Source: an uncultured Ruminococcus sp.
GTDB lineage: Bacteria; Bacillota; Clostridia; Oscillospirales; Acutalibacteraceae
DNA length: 64,000 nucleotides
Assembly: GCA_902773635.1 (NCBI GenBank)
Contig: CACYFH010000002.1
Location: 1 to 64,000, forward strand
Reading direction: 5' to 3'
In this document: in pieces, positions 7,684 to 16,113 of the stretch
Layout: each line of letters starts with the position of its first letter
How positions within the stretch are numbered: position 1 is the stretch's first letter
Translations under genes and position numbers: made by a program
The notes under the pieces: model-generated
What the model was told of the DNA's origin: nothing
Seen by the model: only the letters and a program-made list of their open reading frames with translations
Databases searched by the model: none

Positions 7684-9135
7684 ATGATTTCTTTGTTGAT
7701 TTCTTTTGCAGTGCTGATCGTGGGCTATCTGGTCTACGGAAAGGTCACGGAAAAGATCTTCGCCCCCGACGACCGCCAGACGCCCGCTGTCGCCATCAAC
7801 GACGGCGTGGACTGCGTCCCGATGAAAACATGGAAGGCATTTTTGATCCAGCTTCTGAATATCGCGGGCACAGGCCCGATCTTCGGCGCGCTGATGGGCG
7901 CGGTGTTCGGACCCATCGTATTCCTGTGGATCGTGTTCGGCTCGATCTTAGGAGGCGCGGTGCATGACTACATGAGCGGCATGATCAGCTCCCGACACGA
8001 GGGCGCGTCCATCGCGGAGCTGTCGGGAACCTATCTCGGCAAGGTCGCCAAATGGGTGATGCGTATCTTCTCCGTCGTTCTTCTGGTGCTGTGCGGCACG
8101 GTGTTCGTCACCAGCCCCGCGGGTCTGCTCGACGCGCTCACGCCCGACTGGATGAACGGCACCTTCTGGGCGATCGTGATATTGGTCTATTATCTGCTCG
8201 CGACGCTCCTGCCCATCGACAAGCTGATCGGCAAGCTCTATCCGGTTTTCGGCGTTCTGCTGGTCGTGATGGCGGGCGCCGTCATCGGCGGTATCCTCTT
8301 CTCGGGCGGCGAGTACACCATCCCCGAGATTACCTTTGAGAATCTCAATCCCGCCGGAATGCCCGTCTGGCCGTATATGTTCATCACGGTCGCCTGCGGC
8401 GCGATCTCAGGCTTCCACGCGACCCAGTCGCCCATGATCGCAAAGTGCATCAAGAGCGAGAAAGAGGGCAGGGTCGTCTTCTACGGCGCGATGATCGCGG
8501 AATCCGTGATCGCGCTGGTATGGGCGGCGGCAGGCGTCTCCTTCTACGGAGCGACAGAGCTGTTGAATGAAGCGCTCTCAAACGGCGCGTCCAACGTCGT
8601 CTATGAGATCTCCACCGGCGTTCTCGGCGTGTTCGGCGGTATCCTCGCGGTCGCGGGCGTGATCGTCTGCCCGATCACCTCGGGCGATACGGCGTTCCGC
8701 TCAGCGAGACTGATCCTCGCCGAGACCTTCAAGCTCGACCAGAAGAAGATCAAGAACCGCCTTCTGATCACTGTTCCGCTGCTGGCTGTCGGCGGACTGC
8801 TGACGTGGTTCGCGCTTGTGAACGACGACGGCTTTGAGGTCATCTGGCGCTATTTCTCATGGAGCAACCAGACGCTCGCGATGGTCGCGCTGTGGGTGTC
8901 CTCCGCCTATCTTCTCAAGAAGGGCAGGTATCGCTTCGGCTCTCTGCTTACCGCGCTCCCCGCGACCTTCATGACGGCGGTCAGCTTCACCTATATCCTG
9001 ATCGCGAAGGAGGGCTTTCGGCTGAACCAGACCGTCTCCTATATCGCGGGAGCGGTCGCGGCGGCGATTTTCTTCTCGTCCTATTTGATCGCTCTTGTAC
9101 ATCGCTGCAAAAGGGCGGATAATCGCCTGAAATAA
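7684..9135 (+). CDS. cstA: Carbon starvation protein CstA-family transporter
   Basis: 483 residues with about 13 membrane helices. The motifs NDGVDCVPMKTWKAFL, QLLNIAGTGPIFGALMGA and GAVHDYMSGMISSRHEG are hallmarks of the CstA family, which imports peptides or pyruvate with protons. Its length fits the short Firmicutes type rather than the roughly 700-residue Escherichia coli CstA. The start ATG follows AAGAGGTTAGTCAC. It is monocistronic with a clear promoter and a terminator at 9281-9318. Family members are often controlled by LytS-type two-component systems; one lies about 650 bases upstream on the other strand, so it may be the regulator (inference). The substrate cannot be read from sequence. 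Confidence 0.9.
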   Translation: MISLLISFAVLIVGYLVYGKVTEKIFAPDDRQTPAVAINDGVDCVPMKTWKAFLIQLLNIAGTGPIFGALMGAVFGPIVFLWIVFGSILGGAVHDYMSGMISSRHEGASIAELSGTYLGKVAKWVMRIFSVVLLVLCGTVFVTSPAGLLDALTPDWMNGTFWAIVILVYYLLATLLPIDKLIGKLYPVFGVLLVVMAGAVIGGILFSGGEYTIPEITFENLNPAGMPVWPYMFITVACGAISGFHATQSPMIAKCIKSEKEGRVVFYGAMIAESVIALVWAAAGVSFYGATELLNEALSNGASNVVYEISTGVLGVFGGILAVAGVIVCPITSGDTAFRSARLILAETFKLDQKKIKNRLLITVPLLAVGGLLTWFALVNDDGFEVIWRYFSWSNQTLAMVALWVSSAYLLKKGRYRFGSLLTALPATFMTAVSFTYILIAKEGFRLNQTVSYIAGAVAAAIFFSSYLIALVHRCKRADNRLK

Positions 9136-9162
9136 AAATGTATCTCGCCGGAGCTCGGTCAA

Positions 9163-9275
9163 TTGATACAATCCCTCAGTCACCTAACTGTGACAGCTCT
9201 CCGGTGTATGGATTCTGTTTGCCAAAACAAGTTTTGGACAGAATCTCACCTTTACCAAAGGGAGCCTTCGTTAAA
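9163..9275. repeat. CCCTCAGTCAC-type palindromic repeat with a nested hairpin
   Basis: The outer element reads CCCTCAGTCACCTAACTGTG at its left and ends CCAAAGGGAGCCTT at its right, a layout like the palindromic repeats common in gut Clostridia. It is interrupted by a near-perfect hairpin at 9211-9245: GATTCTGT/ACAGAATC and CCAAAAC/GTTTTGG around an AA loop. Nothing else is seen between 9136 and 9280. Confidence 0.55.
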
Positions 9276-9280
9276 AAGTT

Positions 9281-9318
9281 AAGGCAGGAATCCACGCGGA
9301 ATTCCTGCCTTTATTTTC
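9281..9318. terminator. Bidirectional terminator between cstA and mscS
   Basis: GGCAGGAAT (9283-9291) pairs with ATTCCTGCC (9301-9309), followed by TTTATTTTCTTTA on the + strand. On the minus strand TTAACTTTTTAAC follows. Confidence 0.8.
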
Positions 9319-9319
9319 T

Positions 9320-10210
9320 TTATTCCTGTTCTTTCTTCTCGATTACGTTGACGTACTTGAACGGTATCTCGATGTGATGCTCCCTGAAGGCGCGGTCGAC
9401 CCTGAGGTTGATGTCGTTGATCAGCTTCTCGGAGGGCGTCTCCGGATTATAGTAGACGGTCGTCCGCAGTCTCAGCGCGCTTTCCTCATACGCCATGAAG
9501 TAGATCTCGGCGTATTCCTTTCCTTGTGCGGTCTCCTTGCCGGGAACGCTCAGGGGAGAGGCGATGATCGTGTCCTTGAGCACCTTCATCGCGTATTCCA
9601 CGTCCGTGCCGTAGGCAACGTAGAAGTTGAAGTCCGCGGAGCGCGTGCCGGTATGATAGCTGAAATTACGCAGTTGCATGATATTCAGCTTGCTGTTCGG
9701 GATGATGTAGTACTGGGTGTCGATGCCGAGCAGGACGACGTGGCGCATCGACATATCCTTTACGATGCCGACGGTGCCGTTCTCAAGCTCAATGCGGTTG
9801 CCGACCTCAAAGGGCTTGTGCATAGAGATCATCAGTCCCGCGAGGATATCCTTGATGACGTCCTGCGCCGCGAAGGCGAGAACACCGGAGACGATCGCCG
9901 TTCCGCCCAGCAGGGTCTTCCATACGGAATCCATGCCGCCGAAGAAGGAGAACACCAGGATGATGCCGCCGATCAGGATGGCGACGCTGCTGAGCCGCTC
10001 AAAAAACATCAGGTGCAGACCCTTGTGTTTTTTCTGGACGCGCTTGAAGGCGTAGCGGTTCAGGCGCATCAAGCCCCAGATCACGATGAACGCCACCGCG
10101 ATCACCAGGATGGTCGCGCCGATATTGACGCCCGTTTTTTCAACGTTCGCGGCTTTGGATATTTCGTCGCTCACCTTTTCGAGGAGCGTCTCGGTCGATG
10201 CTTCTGTCAT
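9320..10210 (-). CDS. Mechanosensitive ion channel, MscS family
   Basis: 296 residues from the ATG at 10210, eight bases after GGAGG; an ATG two codons earlier is too close to that site. Membrane segments at about 30-50 and 75-95 are followed by the pore-lining helix GTAIVSGVLAFAAQDVIKDILAGLMIS, the MscS pattern of glycine/alanine packing. The next part, EVGNRIELENGTVGIVKDMSMRHVVL, is the beta domain, and an alpha-beta C-terminal domain completes the cytoplasmic cage. It opens under membrane tension to release solutes after osmotic down-shock. It is monocistronic and convergent with cstA. Confidence 0.92.
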   Translation of the reverse strand: MTEASTETLLEKVSDEISKAANVEKTGVNIGATILVIAVAFIVIWGLMRLNRYAFKRVQKKHKGLHLMFFERLSSVAILIGGIILVFSFFGGMDSVWKTLLGGTAIVSGVLAFAAQDVIKDILAGLMISMHKPFEVGNRIELENGTVGIVKDMSMRHVVLLGIDTQYYIIPNSKLNIMQLRNFSYHTGTRSADFNFYVAYGTDVEYAMKVLKDTIIASPLSVPGKETAQGKEYAEIYFMAYEESALRLRTTVYYNPETPSEKLINDINLRVDRAFREHHIEIPFKYVNVIEKKEQE

Positions 10211-10375
10211 ACGCATTTCCTCCGATCTGTAATACTAAGTTTCCTTCTTTTCCCTCCATTATAGCACGCTTTTATGACTCTTGTCCAATCTTTTCCGCTA
10301 TTTTTGCAAAAAAACATTCTTTGACAGCACCGCCGTAGGATCGTGAAGAAATCTGAGAAATCTCAGCGAAAATCG

Positions 10376-10404
10376 TTGAAAGTGACAAGGTCGTGTGGTA
10401 TAGT
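10376..10404 (+). promoter_or_regulatory. Promoter of the nucleoside catabolism operon
   Basis: TTGAAA (10376-10381), 17 bases, TATAGT (10399-10404), 42 bases before the pdp ATG. No clear DeoR or CytR-like operator was recognised. Confidence 0.65.
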
Positions 10405-10446
10405 TAAACTAGGAAAGAAGCATTGTCATACAAAGGAGGTTTTGCC

Positions 10447-11742
10447 ATGAGAATGTACGATATCATCCTGAAAAAACGCGACGGCGGCGAGCTGACGCGG
10501 CAGGAGATCGCCTACTTCATCTCGGGCTATGTCAGCGGCGAGATACCTGATTATCAGGCGTCCGCGCTGTGCATGGCGATCTACTATCAGGGCATGAGCG
10601 AAGCGGAGACGGTCGCGCTGACCGACTGCATGGCGCACTCGGGCGACACGGTCGACCTCTCGCGGTTCGGCAGCCTGACGGTCGACAAGCACTCTACCGG
10701 AGGCGTGGGCGACAAGACGACCCTGATCGTCGCGCCGATCGTCGCTTCCTTAGGCGGGAAGCTCGCGAAGATGTCCGGGCGCGGGCTGGGTCATACCGGC
10801 GGCACGGTGGATAAGCTCGAAAGTATCCCCGGCTATCGCGTGACGATGGAGCGCGAGGAATTTTTACAGCAGGTGGAGGACGTCGGCGTCGCCGTGATCG
10901 GTCAGTCGGGCAACCTCACGCCCGCAGACAAGAAGCTCTACGCCCTGCGCGACGTGACGGCGACGGTCGATTCCATCCCGCTGATCACCTCGAGCATCAT
11001 GAGCAAGAAGCTCGCGGCAGGCTCCCATAATATCGTGCTGGACGTGAAGGTCGGCAGCGGCGCGTTCATGAAAACGCTCGGCGACGCCCGCACCCTCGCG
11101 CGGAATATGGTGGAGATCGGCAAGGCGTGCGGCCGCAATATCGCCGCGCTGATCACCGATATGAGCCGCCCGCTAGGTCACGCCATCGGCAACGAGCTTG
11201 AAGTGCGTGAGGCGGTCGAGATCCTCCGCGGCATGAAGAAGGGCGACTTGTATGAGGTGTGCGTCGCGCTCGCAACGGAGATGATCATTCTTTTAAAGAA
11301 TATTTCGCAGGAAGAAGCGGAGACCCTAGTCGTCGGCGCGATCGAAAGCGGCGCGGCATTTGAGAAGATGAAGGAATGGGTCTCGGCACAGGGCGGCGAC
11401 GCGCTTTGGCTGGAGAAAGCCCCGGCAAAGCCCGCGCATATCGTCCCGATCATCAGCCCTGTCGACGGCTATATCACCGCGATGGATACCGCCGCGATCG
11501 GCTCGGCGGCTGTGATCCTCGGCGCGGGTCGGAGCAAGAAGGACGACCCGATCGACTACTCCGCGGGCATCACCGCAGCGGTGAAAACCGGCGACAGAGT
11601 AGAGAAGGGCATGACGCTCGGAACGCTGTATACCAATGAAGAAGCGGCGATTCAGCCCGCGACGGAGCGCTATCTCAGCGCCCTTTCATTCGGCGAGAAT
11701 CCGCCTGAATCAAACAAATTGATCTATGAGATCATTCGATAA
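10447..11742 (+). CDS. pdp: Pyrimidine-nucleoside phosphorylase
   Basis: 431 residues. It splits uridine, thymidine or deoxyuridine with phosphate into base and (deoxy)ribose-1-phosphate. Family signatures: the N-terminal helical domain [17 protein letters not shown], the phosphate-binding loop [31 protein letters not shown] and, in the C-terminal domain, [17 protein letters not shown]. The ATG at 10447 is chosen because AAAGGAGGTTTTGCC precedes it. It heads a five-gene operon; the sugar phosphate it makes goes to deoB and deoC downstream. Pdp rather than TdRPase is inferred from similarity to the Bacillus type. Confidence 0.95.
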   Translation: MRMYDIILKKRDGGELTRQEIAYFISGYVSGEIPDYQASALCMAIYYQGMSEAETVALTDCMAHSGDTVDLSRFGSLTVDKHSTGGVGDKTTLIVAPIVASLGGKLAKMSGRGLGHTGGTVDKLESIPGYRVTMEREEFLQQVEDVGVAVIGQSGNLTPADKKLYALRDVTATVDSIPLITSSIMSKKLAAGSHNIVLDVKVGSGAFMKTLGDARTLARNMVEIGKACGRNIAALITDMSRPLGHAIGNELEVREAVEILRGMKKGDLYEVCVALATEMIILLKNISQEEAETLVVGAIESGAAFEKMKEWVSAQGGDALWLEKAPAKPAHIVPIISPVDGYITAMDTAAIGSAAVILGAGRSKKDDPIDYSAGITAAVKTGDRVEKGMTLGTLYTNEEAAIQPATERYLSALSFGENPPESNKLIYEIIR

Positions 11743-11752
11743 AGGAGAGCAT

Positions 11753-12442
11753 ATGGAAATCAAGGAAATACTCAGCAAGGTCGATCACACGCTCCTCGCG
11801 CAGGGAGCGACGTGGGAGGAGATCAAGGCGATCTGCGACGACGGCATGCGCTATGAGACTGCGTCCGTCTGCATCCCGCCTTCTTATGTCAGGCAGGCGA
11901 AGGAATACGTCGGCGACAGCTTGAAGATCTGCACGGTCATCGGCTTCCCGAACGGCTATAACACGACCGCCGTGAAGTGCTTTGAGACTGCCGAGGCGGT
12001 ACGGGAAGGCGCGGACGAGATCGACATGGTCATCAACATCGGCTGGCTGAAGGATAAGCAGTATGATTCTATTCTCAAAGAGATCAACTGTGTAAAAAAA
12101 ACCTGCGACGGCAAGCTGCTCAAGGTCATCATCGAGACCTGTCTGCTCACGGAGGAGGAGAAGATCAGGATGTGCGAGATCGTCTCAAAGTCCGACGCGG
12201 ACTTCATCAAGACCTCGACCGGCTTCTCTACCGGCGGCGCGACCCGCGAGGATATCGCGCTGTTCGCACAGCATGTGACGAACGGCAAGAAGATCAAGGC
12301 GGCGGGCGGTATCGCGAGCCTTACGGACGCGCTGGATATGCTCGATTTAGGCGCGTCCCGACTCGGTACCAGCCGCATCGTCAAAATCGTGAAAGCAAAA
12401 GAGGGAGGAGAAGAAAATGGCAGTCAAGACGCCTCATATTAA
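11753..12442 (+). CDS. deoC: Deoxyribose-phosphate aldolase
   Basis: 229 residues, single TIM-barrel. It cleaves 2-deoxyribose-5-phosphate to glyceraldehyde-3-phosphate and acetaldehyde. The N terminus [17 protein letters not shown], the loop [22 protein letters not shown] and the Schiff-base lysine in [15 protein letters not shown] are all present. The ATG follows AAAGGAGAGCAT, ten bases after the pdp stop. The 3' end overlaps deoD by 26 bases, and the C-terminal tail [12 protein letters not shown] is an unstructured extension created by that overlap. Confidence 0.96.
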   Translation: MEIKEILSKVDHTLLAQGATWEEIKAICDDGMRYETASVCIPPSYVRQAKEYVGDSLKICTVIGFPNGYNTTAVKCFETAEAVREGADEIDMVINIGWLKDKQYDSILKEINCVKKTCDGKLLKVIIETCLLTEEEKIRMCEIVSKSDADFIKTSTGFSTGGATREDIALFAQHVTNGKKIKAAGGIASLTDALDMLDLGASRLGTSRIVKIVKAKEGGEENGSQDASY

Positions 12443-13169
12443 CCTGCTCGACGAGGAGCGGGGTTTCGGCAAGACCGTACTCATGCCCGGCGATCCGCTG
12501 AGAGCGAAATTCATCGCAGAGAACTTCTTGGAGGATCCCGTACTCGTGAACAACGTGCGCGGGGTACAGGGCTACACCGGCTTCTATGACGGCGTGAAGG
12601 TCTCCGTCATGGCGAGCGGTATGGGCATGCCGTCCATCGGCATCTACAGCTATGAGCTGTACAAGTTCTTCGGCGTGCAGAACATCATGCGTATCGGCTC
12701 GGCTGGCGCGATCAGCGAGGACGTGAAGGTGCGCGATATCGTCGCCGGCATCGGCGCGTGCACCAACTCCGGCTTCGGCGCGCAGTACGGGCTGGACGGT
12801 ACGGTCGCCCCGGTGTGCAGCTTTGAGATGCTTTCTGCGGCGAAAAAGACCGCCGACGAGATGAACGCCGACCTCAAGATCGGCAGTCTCTATTCCTCCG
12901 ACACCTTCTATGACGACACGCACAAGTCCACCGACTGGACGAAGGCGGGCTGCCTTGCGGTCGAGATGGAGGCGGCGGCGCTCTACATGACCGCTCTGCG
13001 GCTGAATATGCGTGCGCTCGCGATCTGCACGATCTCCGACCTCGCGTACCCGCCGTTCACGGGACTCGACGCTTCCGAGAGAGAGCGCTCCTTCACCCAG
13101 ATGATGGAGCTTGCGCTCAAAACCGCGAAGGAGCTGGAGAAGCTCCCGACCCTGACCCCGAGGGATTGA
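12417..13169 (+). CDS. deoD: Purine-nucleoside phosphorylase, DeoD type
   Basis: 250 residues, about the length of hexameric DeoD. It converts purine (deoxy)nucleosides and phosphate to base and (deoxy)ribose-1-phosphate. Motifs: [13 protein letters not shown] for phosphate binding, [24 protein letters not shown] and [10 protein letters not shown]. The ATG lies inside the end of deoC, after AGGAGGAGAAGAAA. It is expressed together with pdp, so the operon handles both pyrimidine and purine nucleosides. Confidence 0.95.
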   Translation: MAVKTPHINLLDEERGFGKTVLMPGDPLRAKFIAENFLEDPVLVNNVRGVQGYTGFYDGVKVSVMASGMGMPSIGIYSYELYKFFGVQNIMRIGSAGAISEDVKVRDIVAGIGACTNSGFGAQYGLDGTVAPVCSFEMLSAAKKTADEMNADLKIGSLYSSDTFYDDTHKSTDWTKAGCLAVEMEAAALYMTALRLNMRALAICTISDLAYPPFTGLDASERERSFTQMMELALKTAKELEKLPTLTPRD

Positions 13170-13171
13170 TC

Positions 13172-14341
13172 ATGAAAAAACGTGTATTCATTATCGTGCT
13201 GGATAGCTGCGGCGTAGGCTATATGCCCGACGCGGCGGACTTCGGCGACGAGGGCGCGAACACCATGCGCTCTATCTCACAATCCGATAAATTCAAGCTG
13301 AACAGCCTGCTCAGGTTGGGCTTATGCAATATCGACGGCGTGGATTATCTCGGTCATAACGACGCGCCGCTCGCGTCGGTCGGGCGTATCGCGGAGCGGT
13401 CGAAGGGCAAGGACACGACCGTCGGTCACTGGGAGATCGCGGGCGTTATCTCCGAGAAGCCCCTCCCGACCTATCCGAACGGCTTTCCTCAGGAGCTTCT
13501 GAGAGAATTCTCCGAAAAGACCGGGCGCGGCGTGCTGTGCAACCTGCCGTACTCGGGGACGAAGGTCATCGAGGACTACGGCGACGAGCATGTGCGGACG
13601 GGCGATCTGATCGTCTACACCTCCGCGGATTCCGTGTTCCAGATCGCGGCGCATGAGGACGTGGTGCCGATCGAGGAGCTGTACCGTTACTGCCGTATCG
13701 CGCGCGGGATGTTACAGGGCGAGCACGGCGTCGGGCGCGTGATCGCGCGTCCCTTCATCGGTGAGAGCGGACATTATACCCGCACCTCCAACCGCCACGA
13801 TTTCTCCCTTGAACCGCCGAAGAAAACCATGCTCAACTACCTTTGTGACAGCAATCTCAGCGTGATCGCGGTGGGCAAGATCTACGATATCTTCGCGGGT
13901 CAGGGGATCACCGAGCACACCTTCACCACCGGCAACACGGACGGCATGGAAAAGACGCTCGCGATCGCCGACCGCGACTTCGAGGGCTTGTGCTTCGTGA
14001 ATCTGGTGGACTTCGATATGCTCTACGGCCACCGCAACAACGTGGACGGCTACGCGAACGCCCTGACGGAGTTCGACCGCTGGCTCGAGCGCTTCCTGCC
14101 GAAGCTCAGGGAGGACGATATCCTGATGATCACCGCCGACCACGGCTGTGACCCGGGCTACATCTGCAGTACCGACCACTCCCGCGAGTACATCCCCATC
14201 ATCACTTACGGCAAGCACATCAAGCCCCTGAACCTCGGCACGAGGGTCGGCTTCTCCGATATCGGCAAGACGGTGCTCGACTACCTCGGCGTGAAGAATG
14301 AGATCGCCGGAGAAAGCTTCCTGGGTGAGATCTATGAGTGA
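13172..14341 (+). CDS. deoB: Phosphopentomutase
   Basis: 389 residues, alkaline-phosphatase fold. It interconverts (deoxy)ribose-1-phosphate and (deoxy)ribose-5-phosphate, linking the two phosphorylases to deoC and the pentose phosphate pathway. The two-metal site is visible: DSCGVGYMPDAADFGDEGANT at the start and TADHGCDP with TDHSREYIP near the end; the catalytic-threonine region GKDTTVGHWEIAG is also present. The ATG at 13172 is three bases after the deoD stop; an in-frame TTG at 13166 is a less likely start. It overlaps cdd by eight bases. Confidence 0.96.
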   Translation: MKKRVFIIVLDSCGVGYMPDAADFGDEGANTMRSISQSDKFKLNSLLRLGLCNIDGVDYLGHNDAPLASVGRIAERSKGKDTTVGHWEIAGVISEKPLPTYPNGFPQELLREFSEKTGRGVLCNLPYSGTKVIEDYGDEHVRTGDLIVYTSADSVFQIAAHEDVVPIEELYRYCRIARGMLQGEHGVGRVIARPFIGESGHYTRTSNRHDFSLEPPKKTMLNYLCDSNLSVIAVGKIYDIFAGQGITEHTFTTGNTDGMEKTLAIADRDFEGLCFVNLVDFDMLYGHRNNVDGYANALTEFDRWLERFLPKLREDDILMITADHGCDPGYICSTDHSREYIPIITYGKHIKPLNLGTRVGFSDIGKTVLDYLGVKNEIAGESFLGEIYE

Positions 14342-14759
14342 GAGGATCACGGACGCGGAGCTGATCCGCACGGCTTTCAAGGCGATGGAGAACGCCTATG
14401 TGCCGTACTCCGGTTATAAGGTAGGCGCGGCGCTCCTCACGGAATCCGGCAAGGTCTATACCGGATGCAACATCGAGAACGCATCCTACACGCCGACCGT
14501 CTGCGCGGAGAGGACCGCCTTCTTCAAAGCGGTCAGCGAGGGCGAGCGGAGCTTCACAAAGATCGCGGTCGTCGGCGGAAAAGGGGGAGAGGTCAGCACC
14601 TACTTCGTCCCCTGCGGCGTGTGCCGTCAGGTGATGTCGGAATTCTGTGACGATGACTTTTCGGTCATAATAGCAAAAAGCGAGACGGATTATTTATTGA
14701 AAACGCTGAACGATTTGTTACCTTGTCGCTTTTCTCCGCAATACCTTGTGGATAACTGA
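14334..14759 (+). CDS. cdd: Cytidine deaminase
   Basis: 141 residues, the length of the tetrameric class. It deaminates cytidine and deoxycytidine to uridine and deoxyuridine, which pdp can then cleave. Zinc ligands lie in TVCAERTAFF (Cys, with catalytic Glu) and PCGVCRQ (two Cys); the substrate motif is CNIENASYTPT. The start overlaps the deoB stop (ATGAGTGA), so translation is coupled. It is the last gene of this operon segment; no strong terminator follows before the nucleoside transporter genes 97 bases downstream. Confidence 0.96.
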   Translation: MSERITDAELIRTAFKAMENAYVPYSGYKVGAALLTESGKVYTGCNIENASYTPTVCAERTAFFKAVSEGERSFTKIAVVGGKGGEVSTYFVPCGVCRQVMSEFCDDDFSVIIAKSETDYLLKTLNDLLPCRFSPQYLVDN

Positions 14760-14856
14760 CAAACTTTTAATAAATATTGCTATTTTACTGACTTTTTGGT
14801 AAAATAATACTAAGCAAAAATTGCTGAAAAATGCTATTTTGAGGAGGAAAAAGAAA

Positions 14857-16017
14857 ATGAAAAAGTTAATTGCACTTGTACTCGCAGTGCTCATGGTCGT
14901 TGCTCTTGCGGCGTGCGGCAACAACGCGAAGCCCGCTGACAACACCAGCAAGCCCGCCGAGGAGACCAAGGCGGCTGAGACGAAAGCCGATTACAGCGTT
15001 GCGATGATCACCGACTACGGCGACATCACCGACCAGTCCTTCAACCAGACCACCTATGAGGCCTGCAAGGATTTCTGCGACGCGAACGGCGTTGAGTTCA
15101 AGTATTATAAGCCCGCTTCCGATTCCGATGAGGATCGTGTCGCGATGATCGAGTCCGCGATCGACGAGGGCTTCAACGTTATCGTAATGCCCGGCTACGC
15201 GTTCGCTCCTGCGATCGCTTCCACCGTCAAGAACTACGCTGACGTGAAGTTCATCGCTCTGGACGTTTCCGAGTATGACCTGACCTCTGCGGGTCTCGAG
15301 ACCCTGCCCGCGAACCTCTACTCCGCTGTTTATCAGGAAGAGCTCTGCGGCTACATGGCCGGCGTTGCTGCCGTCAAGCTCGGCTACACCAAGCTCGGCT
15401 TCCTCGGCGGTATGGCGGTTCCCGCCGTTATCCGTTACGGCTACGGCTTCATCCAGGGCGCTGACGCTGCTGCGGCTGAGACCGGCGCGAAGGTCTCCAT
15501 CAACTACGCTTACGGCAACCAGTTCTACGGCGACGCGGATATCACCGCTGCGATGGACACCTGGTACAAGGACGGCGTTGAGGTCGTATTCGCTTGCGGC
15601 GGCGGTATCTTCTCTTCCGCTGCTGAGGCTGCTGCGAAGGTGAACGGCAAGGTCATCGGCGTTGACGTTGACCAGGCCGGTATCATCGACGGCACCTACG
15701 GCGAGGGCATGACCGTTACCTCCGCGATGAAGGGTCTCGCTCCCACCGTCAAGACCATGCTCCAGGCTGTTGCCGACGGCAAGTTCGAGGGCGGCAAGGT
15801 CGAGAACCTGGGTCTCGTTTCCGAGAATCCCGAGGCGAACTACGTTCAGCTTCCGATCGCTTCCACCCAGTTCGGCAAGGGCTTCACTGCCGACGATTAC
15901 AAGGCGCTCGTAGCCGACATGTTCAACGGCAAGATCACCGTCAACAATGACATCGCGATCACCGCTGCCGAGAATGCAAAGACCGTTACCGTTAACGATC
16001 TGGGCAACATCAAATAA
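14857..16017 (+). CDS. BMP-family nucleoside-binding lipoprotein of an ABC importer
   Basis: 386 residues. A lipoprotein signal ends in ALAAC with Cys20 as lipid anchor, followed by a Lys/Ala/Glu-rich linker. The mature domain (ITDYGDITDQSFNQTTYEAC, then IVMPGYAFAPA, then IGVDVDQAG) is the basic membrane protein/PnrA family, which binds purine or other nucleosides outside the cell. The ATG follows GAGGAGG at 14841. The upstream deo/cdd genes and the downstream ATPase, permeases and nucleoside kinases all fit nucleoside uptake. A hairpin terminator between this gene and the ATPase probably makes the binding protein the most abundant component. Confidence 0.93.
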   Translation: MKKLIALVLAVLMVVALAACGNNAKPADNTSKPAEETKAAETKADYSVAMITDYGDITDQSFNQTTYEACKDFCDANGVEFKYYKPASDSDEDRVAMIESAIDEGFNVIVMPGYAFAPAIASTVKNYADVKFIALDVSEYDLTSAGLETLPANLYSAVYQEELCGYMAGVAAVKLGYTKLGFLGGMAVPAVIRYGYGFIQGADAAAAETGAKVSINYAYGNQFYGDADITAAMDTWYKDGVEVVFACGGGIFSSAAEAAAKVNGKVIGVDVDQAGIIDGTYGEGMTVTSAMKGLAPTVKTMLQAVADGKFEGGKVENLGLVSENPEANYVQLPIASTQFGKGFTADDYKALVADMFNGKITVNNDIAITAAENAKTVTVNDLGNIK

Positions 16018-16058
16018 GCTGATCTGACACAACAGAGCTTTGCTCATAAACATGAGAC

Positions 16059-16098
16059 GGCCTGCCAAAGTTCCTGACTCTTGGCAGGCCTTTTCTTT
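16059..16098 (+). terminator. Intercistronic terminator/attenuator
   Basis: Perfect arms GGCCTGCCAA (16059-16068) and TTGGCAGGCC (16081-16090) with TTTTCTTT after them, 16 bases before the ATPase start. The permease genes lack another obvious promoter, so partial read-through is likely. Confidence 0.85.
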
Positions 16099-16113
16099 AA
16101 AGGATGTGTGAAA

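Noticed and set aside
14866..16068. 400-codon minus-strand frame over the BMP lipoprotein
   Set aside because: Antisense to a complete lipoprotein with signal peptide and ribosome site; no motifs.
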